Positions 35,067 to 43,928 of a DNA stretch of 58,576 bases are shown one piece after another; positions within the stretch are counted from its first letter, which is position 1; each line of letters begins with the position of its first letter. Source of the DNA: a virus; the IMG/VR virus record IMGVR_UViG_3300028287_000004, positions 1-58,576 of that record; one strand, 5' to 3'. Position numbers and translations under genes: made by a program. The notes under the pieces are model-generated. The model was given only the letters and a program-made list of their open reading frames with translations, was not told the origin of the DNA and searched no databases.

Positions 35067-36338
35067 ATGACAGTGGCAACTAAACGAAAAATGTCGAGAG
35101 TGAAAGTTACTAAAAAAGCAAGTAAGCCTCGCACCCCTAGATTTGTAGATGAAAAATATACAGGCCCAGAGCCAGACTGGACATATGCAGAAGATATGAC
35201 CGGCGAAGAATATTACCGAGAGAGATGCCGTGTAGGCTTTTATTATAATTATTTTTATACTCAAAAAGATGGTAAACCTTGGGTTATCACTTGGATGAAA
35301 AATAATGGATATACAAACACTGATATGGCAGCAGTTAAAGCAGTACCAGATAGTTGGATACCTATGTCAGTATCGGGTTATTGTCGTTCACTGACTAAAG
35401 GAATGCCGACTAATCACAACGGTGTTGCAGCACACCTTGAAACTCTTCCGGGAGTAGCATCAACATGCATGAAAGATGCAGACGTTTATGTGAAAGAAAA
35501 ACTTATAGAAATTATTGAACGTGGTGCAACTATTAAGCACGAAAAGAAAGTCGAAGAGAAGAAGAAGGATCTCCCACGCCTCAGCATTCAACAATTGCTA
35601 CGTGATAAAGCAGCAGAAATGGCAGAAGAAATCGACAACTTCGTAGATGATTTTGATTATAAGCCTGCTACACTTAAAAAGTTTGATCCACTTAAACTCC
35701 TGAGAAAAGTAGAAGCTAAAGGTAATCACGCTAAAGCAATCAAATCATTCTATGAACCAGAATTTGCAGAGTTTGATGAACTTCTTAATCCACCAAAGCG
35801 TATGAACGAAGCAAAGAAGGATGATTACGAACAACTCAAAGAAGGCTACGCACACTTAAAGAAAGCAGAACTTAAAGCCGCACATGCTTTATACAGTAAT
35901 ATTCTTGATGCGTGTGATGCGATTGTACTAGAGAGTAAAGCAAATCGTACTCCTCGTAAAAAGAAAGCAGTTAGTAAAGACAAGATTGTTGCTAAAGTTA
36001 AATATGCAAAGCAGGACCAAGCAACTACAAGTGTGTCTATTAAGCCAATTGATTGTTTAGATGCATCAGCGATTATGACTTATAATATCAAGACACGTAA
36101 ACTTGGTATCTACTATCCGGATGCTCATAGTAGTCTTTCGTTCAAAGGCACAACATTAACTGGATTTGATGAAAACAAGAGTGTACAAAAGACAATGCGC
36201 AAACCAGCAGAACAAGTATCTAAGTTTAAGAAAGTTAGTAAGCGATCTTTGCAAAAAGAATTTGATAGTGTAAACAGTGTAGAGACTAAAATGAATGGCC
36301 GCTTCAATGAACAGACTTTGATTTTGAAGGTTTTTTGA
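35067..36338 (+). CDS. Unidentified basic protein, early-expressed
   Basis: 423 residues. Basic N-terminal 30 residues, then an aromatic-rich globular-looking region (about 45-135: YYRERCRVGFYYNYFYTQKD, then WVITWMKNNGY). A helical, Lys/Glu-rich middle (about 150-300) is followed by a beta-rich C-terminal domain (about 310-423). No catalytic motif is evident. The strong AGGAGG ribosome site and TTGACA promoter suggest expression before the late genes, which argues against a structural role. I do not recognise the family. Confidence 0.6.
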   Translation: MTVATKRKMSRVKVTKKASKPRTPRFVDEKYTGPEPDWTYAEDMTGEEYYRERCRVGFYYNYFYTQKDGKPWVITWMKNNGYTNTDMAAVKAVPDSWIPMSVSGYCRSLTKGMPTNHNGVAAHLETLPGVASTCMKDADVYVKEKLIEIIERGATIKHEKKVEEKKKDLPRLSIQQLLRDKAAEMAEEIDNFVDDFDYKPATLKKFDPLKLLRKVEAKGNHAKAIKSFYEPEFAEFDELLNPPKRMNEAKKDDYEQLKEGYAHLKKAELKAAHALYSNILDACDAIVLESKANRTPRKKKAVSKDKIVAKVKYAKQDQATTSVSIKPIDCLDASAIMTYNIKTRKLGIYYPDAHSSLSFKGTTLTGFDENKSVQKTMRKPAEQVSKFKKVSKRSLQKEFDSVNSVETKMNGRFNEQTLILKVF

Positions 36339-36344
36339 TAAATA
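36337..36344 (+). promoter_or_regulatory. Late promoter (GATAAATA)
   Basis: Late box at the stop of the preceding gene and 53 nt before the ATG at 36397. Confidence 0.6.
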
Positions 36345-36396
36345 CTATGTAGGCGACGGTCTACCTTAACTCATTATTCCCGGGAGACACAAAATA

Positions 36397-36831
36397 ATGT
36401 CACAATCAAATAGAGTATTTTACTATATGGAAATTAAAGTTCCAAACTTTGCGGCCGAAACTTCAATCGGCGCACAGCGCGACCTTCTAGACCAACACAT
36501 TGCAGAAACAAATTCTAAAAAATCTAAAATTGCAAAAGAAACTGTATTTTTAGACATTGCAGTTCATAATCAAGTTGATGATGTGCAGGCTATTACACTA
36601 GAATTTGCAAACGAGCGTAATTATAACACATACCTTTCTGTAGTTCAAGAATTCAGAGATTGGGCTATTACAAACCACAATGTTGAATATGTAATGGAAA
36701 AAACGTCTATTACATCATATGCGGCACTTACTACTGAATTACTAGATACTACGAATGGATCAACAGATACATATTATGATAATATGAAAAAATATATGGT
36801 AGTTGACCTGCCAACATCACGTGGTTTTTAA
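36397..36831 (+). CDS. Unidentified late protein before gp13
   Basis: 144 residues. It opens with a beta strand-like MEIKVPNF segment, then helices and a tail ending VVDLPTSRGF. It has a late promoter, a good ribosome site (CGGGAGA), and its own terminator at 36857, so it is a single-gene late unit. I do not recognise a family. A small virion or head/tail-joining protein is plausible from its position among the neck and tail genes, but this is only context. Confidence 0.55.
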   Translation: MSQSNRVFYYMEIKVPNFAAETSIGAQRDLLDQHIAETNSKKSKIAKETVFLDIAVHNQVDDVQAITLEFANERNYNTYLSVVQEFRDWAITNHNVEYVMEKTSITSYAALTTELLDTTNGSTDTYYDNMKKYMVVDLPTSRGF

Positions 36832-36856
36832 GTAAAAATTTTAAATTAATGTTAAG

Positions 36857-36885
36857 CCCATACTATTAATAATAGTATGGGTTTT
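36857..36885 (+). terminator. Intrinsic terminator before gp13
   Basis: Eleven-bp stem CCCATACTATT/AATAGTATGGG with a three-base loop, then TTTT. Confidence 0.8.
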
Positions 36886-36902
36886 CCATATCCGGTATAT
36901 TT

Positions 36903-36910
36903 GATAAATA
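36903..36910 (+). promoter_or_regulatory. Late promoter for gp13 (GATAAATA)
   Basis: Late box 22 nt before the ATG at 36932; the ribosome site TTGGAGA lies between. Confidence 0.65.
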
Positions 36911-36931
36911 CTGTATATTGGAGATTTATCA

Positions 36932-37684
36932 ATGCCTAAGAACCGTAATAAAATTAGAAATGATGTGATTAAAGAAATTAGACTATTGCTTGGCGATGGT
37001 ATGATTGACATCGAACTTGATCCTGAACACTATGATGTGGCACTTGATGTAGCTGTATCTAAAATTAGACAACGCTCAGAAAATTCAGTAGAAGAAGACT
37101 TCTATGCGCTTGAACTAAAAGAAGACGTTTCAGAATACTCACTACCTGAAGAAATCATTGAAGTGAAACAGATTTGGAATCGTTCATTTGGTAATGGTAT
37201 TTCTGGTGGCAATGATATGGATCCATTTGAATTAGCATATGCTAACTCTTATTTTATGACAAATAATCATATTGGCGGCGCTTCAACATACGATTTTTTT
37301 GCTCAATACAGAGAAACAATTAACCGTGTTGCGGCAACAGATATTCAATACATTTGGAATCCAGTAACAAAGAAACTAAAACTTCTACGCAGAATGAGAG
37401 CCGATACAACTGTTCTTGTACATGTACACTTAGAACGTAACGAAGACCAACTTATGATTGACCCTTATATCAAGTCTTGGATTCGTGATTATGCACTTGC
37501 ATATTGTAAGCGTATGCTAGGTGAAGCACGTGGTAAGTTTTCATCACTTCCGGGCGCTCAGGGCGGCGTGACACTTAACGGTGCAGAAATGAAAGCAGAA
37601 GCAGATGCACTGATTGAAAAATTAGAATTTGAATTGACGAATTATCAAGATGGTTCAGCGCCATTAGGATTTGTAATCGGCTAA
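36932..37684 (+). CDS. 13: Neck protein gp13
   Basis: 250 residues (T4 gp13: 309). It shows the gp13 pattern: an N-terminal helix with IRLLLGDGMIDIELDPEHYD, YALELKEDVSEYSLPEEIIE and VKQIWNRSFGN, then YIWNPVTKKLKLLRRM and the helical IKSWIRDYALAYCKRMLGEA, ending in a glycine-rich loop (GAQGGVTLNGAEM) and a C-terminal helix. gp13 binds the portal and, with gp14, closes the DNA-filled head. It is on the plus strand although its partner gp14 is on the minus strand 2.7 kb away. Confidence 0.85.
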   Translation: MPKNRNKIRNDVIKEIRLLLGDGMIDIELDPEHYDVALDVAVSKIRQRSENSVEEDFYALELKEDVSEYSLPEEIIEVKQIWNRSFGNGISGGNDMDPFELAYANSYFMTNNHIGGASTYDFFAQYRETINRVAATDIQYIWNPVTKKLKLLRRMRADTTVLVHVHLERNEDQLMIDPYIKSWIRDYALAYCKRMLGEARGKFSSLPGAQGGVTLNGAEMKAEADALIEKLEFELTNYQDGSAPLGFVIG

Positions 37685-37733
37685 CTGCTACAATTTATCG
37701 CATCGCTTTTTCTTAATTTACGTGTTATTATAC

Positions 37734-37741
37734 AATAAATA
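37734..37741 (+). promoter_or_regulatory. Late promoter 5 nt before an ATG (AATAAATA)
   Basis: AATAAATA ends 5 nt before the ATG at 37747, so the predicted transcript begins at the start codon. Confidence 0.58.
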
Positions 37742-37746
37742 AGAAT

Positions 37747-38070
37747 ATGGAATTCTTATTAAAAGCAGTAATATCAGGTATACTTGTAGCTACAGTCAGC
37801 ACAGTTGCACAACGTAATGCGACACTGGCTTCATTGCTCATGGGTATACCTTTTACCGCCTTCTTAGCAATGATATTCATGTGGTATGCGGGCGTTGATG
37901 TTGAAACATTTTCTAAATTTTCTTTTGGAACTGTGTATTTTGTCTTGACATCCTTAGTGTTTTTTGTTATATTTGGGGTAATGATAAGTTACGTTGGTTT
38001 CTGGTACAGTATGTTACTCGGATCAATAGTAACTATTATCCTATATAACGTTGTACTAAGGCTTTTATAA
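37747..38070 (+). CDS. Small multi-span membrane protein
   Basis: 107 residues with four hydrophobic segments (about 3-22, 26-48, 60-80 and 84-105). The order resembles short membrane proteins of the DUF3147 type, but this is an impression only. There is no ribosome site before the ATG and a late box lies 5 nt upstream, so a leaderless transcript is predicted. The next gene starts at the base after its stop codon, suggesting coupling. The role is unknown; a late phage membrane protein could act in lysis or superinfection exclusion, neither shown here. Confidence 0.6.
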   Translation: MEFLLKAVISGILVATVSTVAQRNATLASLLMGIPFTAFLAMIFMWYAGVDVETFSKFSFGTVYFVLTSLVFFVIFGVMISYVGFWYSMLLGSIVTIILYNVVLRLL

Positions 38071-38577
38071 ATGACAAAACATAAACTACTAGTAATAGGT
38101 CACGGTAGACATGGTAAGGATACTGTTTGCGAAATATTGTGTGACGAATATGGCTATACCTTTGAAAGTAGTAGTCAGTTTTGTAGTAAACTTTTTATCT
38201 ATGATATGCTTAAAACAAAATACAACTATTCTAATGAAGAAGAGTGCTATGCAGATAGACATTCTCACCGTTCAGAATGGTATGACGCAATCTGTAAATA
38301 TAATCTCAATGATGCGGCCACATTAGGGCGTGAAATGTTTAAAGAATACGATATCTATTGTGGATTACGCAACAAGCGTGAATTCTTTGCAATGAAAAAT
38401 ACAGGCGTATTTGATTATTGCATCTGGGTAGATAGAAGTGATCACTTGCCTCCTGAAGATAAAAGCAGTATGAGCTTAGAACAGTGGATGGCAGACTTCA
38501 CTATTGATAATAATAGTGGGCTATCTGAGTTAGCTTTTAATACTCGTAAATTAATCAATTATATTTCCCATAGCTAA
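38071..38577 (+). CDS. P-loop kinase, deoxynucleotide monophosphate kinase-like
   Basis: 168 residues. A Walker A motif, GHGRHGKDT, lies at 10-18 directly after the first strand (KLLVIG). LGREMFKEY and CIWVDRSDHLP follow in the positions of the lid and Walker B-like strand. This resembles T4 gp1-type dNMP kinases and adenylate-kinase-like phage enzymes, which phosphorylate dNMPs for DNA synthesis. It is shorter than T4 gp1 (241 residues). It follows the membrane-protein gene with no gap and no separate ribosome site, so it probably depends on it for translation. Confidence 0.68.
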   Translation: MTKHKLLVIGHGRHGKDTVCEILCDEYGYTFESSSQFCSKLFIYDMLKTKYNYSNEEECYADRHSHRSEWYDAICKYNLNDAATLGREMFKEYDIYCGLRNKREFFAMKNTGVFDYCIWVDRSDHLPPEDKSSMSLEQWMADFTIDNNSGLSELAFNTRKLINYISHS

Positions 38578-38634
38578 GTATTGCAAACATTGTCTACGTA
38601 GTTAATTCAAAAACATCTATTATCCTCGTTTTTT

Positions 38635-38642
38635 CATAAATA
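38635..38642 (+). promoter_or_regulatory. Late promoter for gp18 (CATAAATA)
   Basis: CATAAATA 38 nt before the gp18 ATG, with AAGGAGA in the leader. Confidence 0.75.
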
Positions 38643-38680
38643 CTACTAGCAATTCGTATATTCAAACAAGGAGAACAAGG

Positions 38681-41335
38681 ATGGCGACATTAGTATCCCC
38701 AGGTGTATCAGTAATGGTAGTTGACGAGTCACAGTACGCGGCAGCAACCCAAGGTACCCTACCGTTAGTTGTAGTAGCAACAGCGGCAAACAAAACAGAC
38801 GCATCAGGCTCAGCAATCGCAGCCGGAACAATCCCAGCTAACGCTGGCGTTGCGTATCTTGTTTCTTCACAGCGAGAACTAGTTGAAACTTTTGGTGAAC
38901 CAAAGTTTTATGAAGTAGGTGGTTCAGTTGTGCAAGGATCAGAAACAAGTGAATATGGTCTTTTAGCAGCATATCAATATCTAGGCGTATCTAACAACGC
39001 TTATGTTATTCGTGCAGACATGGATCTATCACAATTAGAAGCATCATCAAATGAACCGGCAGGTTTGCTAACAGGCGGCACATATTGGCATGATACAGAC
39101 TCATCAGTATTTGGTCTATTCAAACATGATGGCACAGATTGGGTAGCAGCAAACCCAGTAATTTTAAATGATGAACCAGGCACGGGTAATGTAGAAAGCA
39201 TTAATGCATCAGGTTATGCATCACCAACAAACACATTTGGTTCAACAGGTGACTTTGCAGTTGTAACATCAACAGCACGTATCACATATTGGTCAAAAGT
39301 GGGCGTTAACTGGGTTCTACTAGGTGACATTGGTTCACCTAACTTCTCATTTGCTAAATTTGCACCAACAGGCGCATCAGGCGACACATATGTTCGTCTA
39401 ACTCAACAGGGCGGCGGTCTTGACCTAGCAGTAGCGGCATACAATGCAGCATCAGGTCTATTCCAAGCAGTTGAAGCACCAGCATATGGTTCAGATGATC
39501 TAGCATTAGCAGACTTAATTACAGAAGGTGATGTATATACACATCACGATTCATCACTAGGTATCATTCAACTACGCCGTCATAGTGGCGCAACTGAAAA
39601 CGTACTAACAAGTGATGCAATTGCAGACACTTCATCAATCACAACAGTTTTCAATCTAGCAGGTTCAGGTTTCTCATTCTCAGGCGCAACGCTTGATAAC
39701 GTAATCTCAACAATGCAATCAGACACAACACTGAACAATGCGAATGTGCGTGTTGAAAAAATCGGTAACAACCGTGTGCGTTTCACTAAAACTGATGGCA
39801 AGTGGCTATCACTATCATTCACATCAGGTCAAACTGATCTAGGTTTCACAGAAGCAGAAAATACTGCATCAGTATGGGAAGACCTATCATACGAAGCATC
39901 AGCAGAACAACCAAAAGGCGATATCGCTGAAGGTACACTATGGTTCGATGCAGACCTAAAAATTGAAATTCTGCGCAACGAATTCAATGGTTCTGAAATG
40001 GAATGGACAGCATACGCATGGTCAGAAGACTCAAACGGTCTAAGCCAAGCAGAACTGCAACTACGTTCAGGTATGCCAACAAAGCGTAAAGACGGTACAT
40101 CAGCACTAGTAGCTGGTGATATCTGGGTAGATGGCGATGCAATGCCATACCCAACAGTATATCGTTGGAACGGTTCAGAGTGGGTTAAACTAGACAATGC
40201 AGACCAATCATCAACGAACGGTCTTGTATTCGGTCACTACTCAAACGAAGCACCATTCGATGCAAACGGCGCAGCAAATGCACGTACATCACACGCAGAT
40301 GCTCCAAACGCAGAACTACACCCAGAAAACATCATGTTAGTAAACATGGACTACTCAACATACAACGTTAAGCGTTGGGAAAATGGCGAGTGGGTATGGG
40401 CATCAGGTCTAAACCTAGATGGTTCAGGTCGTTTTGGCTCAGAAGCAACACGTGGTATGATTGTAGAAGCAATGCAAGCAGCAGTAGCAGGCAACGATGG
40501 TATTCGTTCAGAAGCAACATATTTTAATCTAATTGCAGCACCTGGTTACCCAGAGCTAATGGACGAAATGATTGCTCTTAACAAAGATAAAAAAGAAATC
40601 GCATTCGTAATTGGTGATGCTCCGCTAACACTGAAGGCAGACTCGACATCAATGAAAGCATGGGCAGATTCAAATCTTCCAGCAGATGCATATGCAGGTG
40701 TTTATTACCCACACGGTCTATCAACAGACTTGTCAGGTAACGATGTTGTAATCCCAGCATCAGCAGTTGCACTACGCACATTTGCTTTCTCAGACCAAGT
40801 GTCATTCCCATGGTTTGCGCCAGCAGGTCTAACACGCGGTGTTGTATCAAATGCTTCACAAGTAGGTTATATAACAGACGAAAACGAATTCTCACGTGTA
40901 CGTCTAACAGAAGGTCAACGTGACGTTCTATACATGAACAGAATGAACCCAATTGCAGACATGCCAGGTACAGGTCTAGTAGTATATGGTCAGAAAACAC
41001 TTCAGTCATATGCATCAGCAACAGACCGTGTTAACGTAGCACGTCTAATTAACTACATGCGTTTCAATCTTGACCAACTATCACGTGGTTTCTTATTCGA
41101 ACAGAATGATAAAATCACACGTGATAACATGCGTGATGCAGTAGAACGTTTCTGTTCAGGTCTTGTTATTAATCGCGGTCTATACGACTTCCTAGTAGTA
41201 TGTGACGAAACAAATAACACACCAGCACGTATCGATAGAAACGAACTATGGGTAGATGTTGCAATTCAGCCAGCGAAATCAGTTGAATTCATCTATATTC
41301 CACTACGTATTCGTAACACAGGCGAAGCACTATAA
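38681..41335 (+). CDS. 18: Tail sheath protein gp18
   Basis: 884 residues (T4 gp18: 659). The N-terminus ATLVSPGVSVMVVDESQYAA and the later SAVALRTFAFSDQVSFPWFA, RGVVSNASQVGYI and RLTEGQRDVLYMNRMNPIAD with the C-terminal INYMRFNLDQLSRGFLFEQN identify the contractile sheath protein. Extra length lies in an insertion between about 115 and 530, beta-rich and Ala/Ser/Thr-rich, likely a surface-exposed domain on the sheath. It includes repeated FGLFKHDGTDW / LWFDADLKIE / IWVDGDAMPYPTVYRW modules. Very CTA/ACA/TCA-biased codons indicate high expression. A terminator follows. Confidence 0.93.
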   Translation: MATLVSPGVSVMVVDESQYAAATQGTLPLVVVATAANKTDASGSAIAAGTIPANAGVAYLVSSQRELVETFGEPKFYEVGGSVVQGSETSEYGLLAAYQYLGVSNNAYVIRADMDLSQLEASSNEPAGLLTGGTYWHDTDSSVFGLFKHDGTDWVAANPVILNDEPGTGNVESINASGYASPTNTFGSTGDFAVVTSTARITYWSKVGVNWVLLGDIGSPNFSFAKFAPTGASGDTYVRLTQQGGGLDLAVAAYNAASGLFQAVEAPAYGSDDLALADLITEGDVYTHHDSSLGIIQLRRHSGATENVLTSDAIADTSSITTVFNLAGSGFSFSGATLDNVISTMQSDTTLNNANVRVEKIGNNRVRFTKTDGKWLSLSFTSGQTDLGFTEAENTASVWEDLSYEASAEQPKGDIAEGTLWFDADLKIEILRNEFNGSEMEWTAYAWSEDSNGLSQAELQLRSGMPTKRKDGTSALVAGDIWVDGDAMPYPTVYRWNGSEWVKLDNADQSSTNGLVFGHYSNEAPFDANGAANARTSHADAPNAELHPENIMLVNMDYSTYNVKRWENGEWVWASGLNLDGSGRFGSEATRGMIVEAMQAAVAGNDGIRSEATYFNLIAAPGYPELMDEMIALNKDKKEIAFVIGDAPLTLKADSTSMKAWADSNLPADAYAGVYYPHGLSTDLSGNDVVIPASAVALRTFAFSDQVSFPWFAPAGLTRGVVSNASQVGYITDENEFSRVRLTEGQRDVLYMNRMNPIADMPGTGLVVYGQKTLQSYASATDRVNVARLINYMRFNLDQLSRGFLFEQNDKITRDNMRDAVERFCSGLVINRGLYDFLVVCDETNNTPARIDRNELWVDVAIQPAKSVEFIYIPLRIRNTGEAL

Positions 41336-41361
41336 TATAGTTCTTTAATAAACAAACAAGA

Positions 41362-41386
41362 AACCCCGCTTTATGCGGGGTTTTTT
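41362..41386 (+). terminator. Intrinsic terminator after gp18
   Basis: Stem AACCCCGC/GCGGGGTT with TTTAT loop and six T. Confidence 0.92.
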
Positions 41387-41417
41387 ATTAACTACAACTT
41401 TAATTTAGTACATATTA

Positions 41418-41425
41418 GATAAATA
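41418..41425 (+). promoter_or_regulatory. Late promoter for gp19 (GATAAATA)
   Basis: Late box about 45 nt before the gp19 ATG; CAGGAGA is the ribosome site. Confidence 0.7.
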
Positions 41426-41470
41426 CTTGTATAACACTATAGTTTATAACTATTTTCAGGAGATAAGAGA

Positions 41471-42076
41471 ATGTCAACACTAAACAAATTCGGTGTACCA
41501 CTAGATTCAACAGGTACAGGCACAGGTATCCTACAACCAAAACTAAACTATCGTTTTCGTGTTGTAGTAACAGGTTTCGGTGGTGCAACAAACCCAGCAC
41601 CACAAGAGTTTACACGTCAGGTAATGAATGTAACACGTCCAAAAGTTTCACACGAGTCAATCCCAGTAGATTCATACAACTCACGTATGTACATGATGGG
41701 CAAGCACACATGGGAACCAGTAACAGTTACACTACGCGACGATGTAGCAAACAATCTAACAAAGCTAGTTGGTCGTCAACTACAGACACAGCTAAACCAC
41801 AAAGAACAAACTGGTCCAGCATCAGGTTCAAATTATAAGTTCGGTATGCTAATTGAAACACTAGATGGTAACTCAGGTGCACCAATCGAACAGTGGCAGT
41901 TAGAAGGCTGTTTCCTAACAAATACAGATTATTCACAGTCAGATTACTCAGTTTCAGATCCAGTAACTATTTCGCTTACTCTACAGTATGATAACGCAGT
42001 ATTCACAGATGACAACATTATGCCAGTAACTAACCAGTTCACAGGCGGCATCGGCAGTGGTTCTCTAGGCGAATAA
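41471..42076 (+). CDS. 19: Tail tube protein gp19
   Basis: 201 residues (T4 gp19: 163). Typical tube segments: KLNYRFRVVVTGFGG, FTRQVMNVTRPKVSHESIPV, DSYNSRMYMMGKHTWEPVTV, TLRDDV and WQLEGCFLTNTDYSQSDYSV with ITLTLQYD-type ending (VTISLTLQYDNAVF). It stacks in hexameric rings to form the inner tube. It follows the sheath gene as in T4 and shares the CTA/ACA-rich codon use of gp18 and gp23. Confidence 0.93.
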   Translation: MSTLNKFGVPLDSTGTGTGILQPKLNYRFRVVVTGFGGATNPAPQEFTRQVMNVTRPKVSHESIPVDSYNSRMYMMGKHTWEPVTVTLRDDVANNLTKLVGRQLQTQLNHKEQTGPASGSNYKFGMLIETLDGNSGAPIEQWQLEGCFLTNTDYSQSDYSVSDPVTISLTLQYDNAVFTDDNIMPVTNQFTGGIGSGSLGE

Positions 42077-42097
42077 TAGTAACCTAAGGTTTAAATA

Positions 42098-43204
42098 ATG
42101 GCTGATATAATCAGAGATAGCAGCGGAGCTAGACAGAAATTCGGATTTGGTGGGGAACCAGGATCTGCAATTTCGTCTGCTCCAAAGCTAACCAATCAAT
42201 GGTTCTTAGAATTTAAGACAACAGATGGAAAAAATGCAGAAGAATATTCTGCGTATGCTAAATCTGTATCTCCGATTACTATTCAAACACAAACACAACC
42301 AATCGATAAGTACGGTAGACGCATTTATGTACCAACACGTGTTGAATTTCCAGAAGTGAGTGTATCTCTATATGATAAAGTAGACGGCTCTACAATGAGT
42401 TTCGCACAGGAACTATATAAACGCTACTTTAAAAATCAAGACATGAATGTTGATACCGGACTTGCAAATGAATTAAATTCTACTACAAATTCTGGTAGAA
42501 AAATAGTAGACGCAGATTATGCATTCAGAAGTTTTTCATCTGTTACAATCTATCACTGGTTCGGCGATCAGAAGAACGGTGGTCATGCACAACGCATTGT
42601 TCTTGTTAATCCAGTAATTACATCTATTACATTTTCTAATAGTGATTACGCAGTTAGCGAAGCCAGAGTTATTGACATAACACTACAACCAGAGAATGTA
42701 GTATTTGGTGCTATGGAAACTGAAGCAGCAATTCCAAACTGGATGAATTTGGGTATTAGCTCTGAACAACAGGCAACTTCACTAGCTACTGATCCACTAG
42801 CGGGCGCAGATGATACTAAACAGCAAGGAGCCGACCTGTATACACTGCCTAGGTCTATTGGCACACAAGATCCTGATGTTAGGCCTGCACAACCAGTAAC
42901 ACAAACACAAAGCGAAAATTATGTAACAATAGGCGGCGAGAAATATATTCCTGGGCAGTCAATGACTGAAAACCAAGTTGCCGCAACTGAAGTTAGAATT
43001 GCAATGGGCAATGAAGTGTCTGGACAGGAATTAAAAGATTATAATACTGGTAAAGCAAGACGTGATGCACGAATAGAAGAAGATAACCGACTTCTCAATA
43101 CAGATCCCAGAACTTTAGGTGCTACAGACCAGGAACGTAGAAAAAAAGCGGCACAACAAAGACGTGTAAATGAAATAAACAAAAATAAGTATCCGGATTT
43201 TTAA
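42098..43204 (+). CDS. Tail-tube-fold protein, probable baseplate tube initiator (gp54/gp48-like)
   Basis: 368 residues. Residues 30-210 follow the gp19 plan: LTNQWFLEFKTTDG, YAKSVSPITIQTQTQPIDKY, GRRIYVPTRVEFPEVSVSLY, ITSITFSNSDYAVSEARVID and ITLQPENVVFG. The remaining 150 residues are low-complexity, Gln/Asp/Arg-rich. In T4 the baseplate proteins gp48 and gp54 have the tube fold and start tube polymerisation; T4 gp54 is 320 residues. Its place right after gp19 suggests one of these roles, but a second tube-like protein of other function is possible. Confidence 0.68.
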   Translation: MADIIRDSSGARQKFGFGGEPGSAISSAPKLTNQWFLEFKTTDGKNAEEYSAYAKSVSPITIQTQTQPIDKYGRRIYVPTRVEFPEVSVSLYDKVDGSTMSFAQELYKRYFKNQDMNVDTGLANELNSTTNSGRKIVDADYAFRSFSSVTIYHWFGDQKNGGHAQRIVLVNPVITSITFSNSDYAVSEARVIDITLQPENVVFGAMETEAAIPNWMNLGISSEQQATSLATDPLAGADDTKQQGADLYTLPRSIGTQDPDVRPAQPVTQTQSENYVTIGGEKYIPGQSMTENQVAATEVRIAMGNEVSGQELKDYNTGKARRDARIEEDNRLLNTDPRTLGATDQERRKKAAQQRRVNEINKNKYPDF

Positions 43205-43206
43205 CA

Positions 43207-43470
43207 ATGAACATTGATATTATTGTAGCTCAGTTAGTTAAAAAAGGTTTCACAGAATCACGTGCAAAGAAACATGCAGGTGAAATAATACGTGTGGCGA
43301 AACAATATAACGTTACGCCAGCATACTTGATAGATCAACTATCAAACGAATTCAAATTGAACGATTTAGGTTCATTCTTAATTAATAGCGCATTGCGATT
43401 TGGTTATAAAACTGGCACAACGTCCGGATCTGAACCTAATAAATACATCGCAAGAGCTATTATTAAATGA
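43207..43470 (+). CDS. Small helical protein between tube initiator and gp4
   Basis: 87 residues, mostly helical: LVKKGFTESRAKKHAGEIIR, then VTPAYLIDQLSNEFKLND and a short loop. It starts 3 nt after the previous stop and overlaps the gp4 start by 4 nt (ATGA), so it is translationally coupled in the late tail-head operon. I do not recognise the family. Conservation of position in related phages would support a role in assembly. Confidence 0.55.
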   Translation: MNIDIIVAQLVKKGFTESRAKKHAGEIIRVAKQYNVTPAYLIDQLSNEFKLNDLGSFLINSALRFGYKTGTTSGSEPNKYIARAIIK

Positions 43471-43928
43471 GTAAATATCACCAAGGTAAATATAAAGTAA
43501 TGAACCCTGACAAATATGCAGGGGCAGGTGCTCCTACATTTAGGAGTAGCTGGGAATTAACCTTCATGCAGTTTTGTGATAACAACCCTAATGTCTTAGC
43601 ATGGGCAAGTGAACCAGTAAGAATTACATACAAGCATCCTATAACTGGTAAGTTAACATCTTACGTTCCAGACTTTATTATGACATACTTAGATAGTAGC
43701 GGTAAGAAACATGCAGAATTAATAGAGATTAAACCTGCAGCACAGAGTAGACCCGATCTTGCACGAAAACGCGGAGAAGCACAACAAGTAGTAGTGAACT
43801 ATGCGAAGTGGGAAGCAGCAACAAAATGGGCAAATAAACGTGGCATGCGATTTAGAGTTATCAATGAAGGCGACATTTATCAGAACACTAAAAAGCCTAA
43901 GCCAAAAACGCCGAGGAAGAAGAAATGA
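43467..43928 (+). CDS. 4: Head completion protein gp4
   Basis: 153 residues (T4 gp4: 150). It matches the gp4 pattern: the start KYHQGKYKVMNPDKYAG, FRSSWELTFMQFCDNNPNVL, YVPDFIMTYLDSSGKKHAEL with the IEIKP strand (PD...E-x-K nuclease-like motif), QVVVNYAKWEAATKWA and a lysine-rich end. In T4 gp4 is needed to make heads competent for tail joining, and the fold is nuclease-like. The start and stop both overlap neighbours in ATGA form. Confidence 0.9.
   Translation: MSKYHQGKYKVMNPDKYAGAGAPTFRSSWELTFMQFCDNNPNVLAWASEPVRITYKHPITGKLTSYVPDFIMTYLDSSGKKHAELIEIKPAAQSRPDLARKRGEAQQVVVNYAKWEAATKWANKRGMRFRVINEGDIYQNTKKPKPKTPRKKK

Noticed and set aside
36347-36352. A further leaderless gene at the late box 36337-36344
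   Set aside because: The ATG there is 2 nt after the box and is followed at once by TAG.
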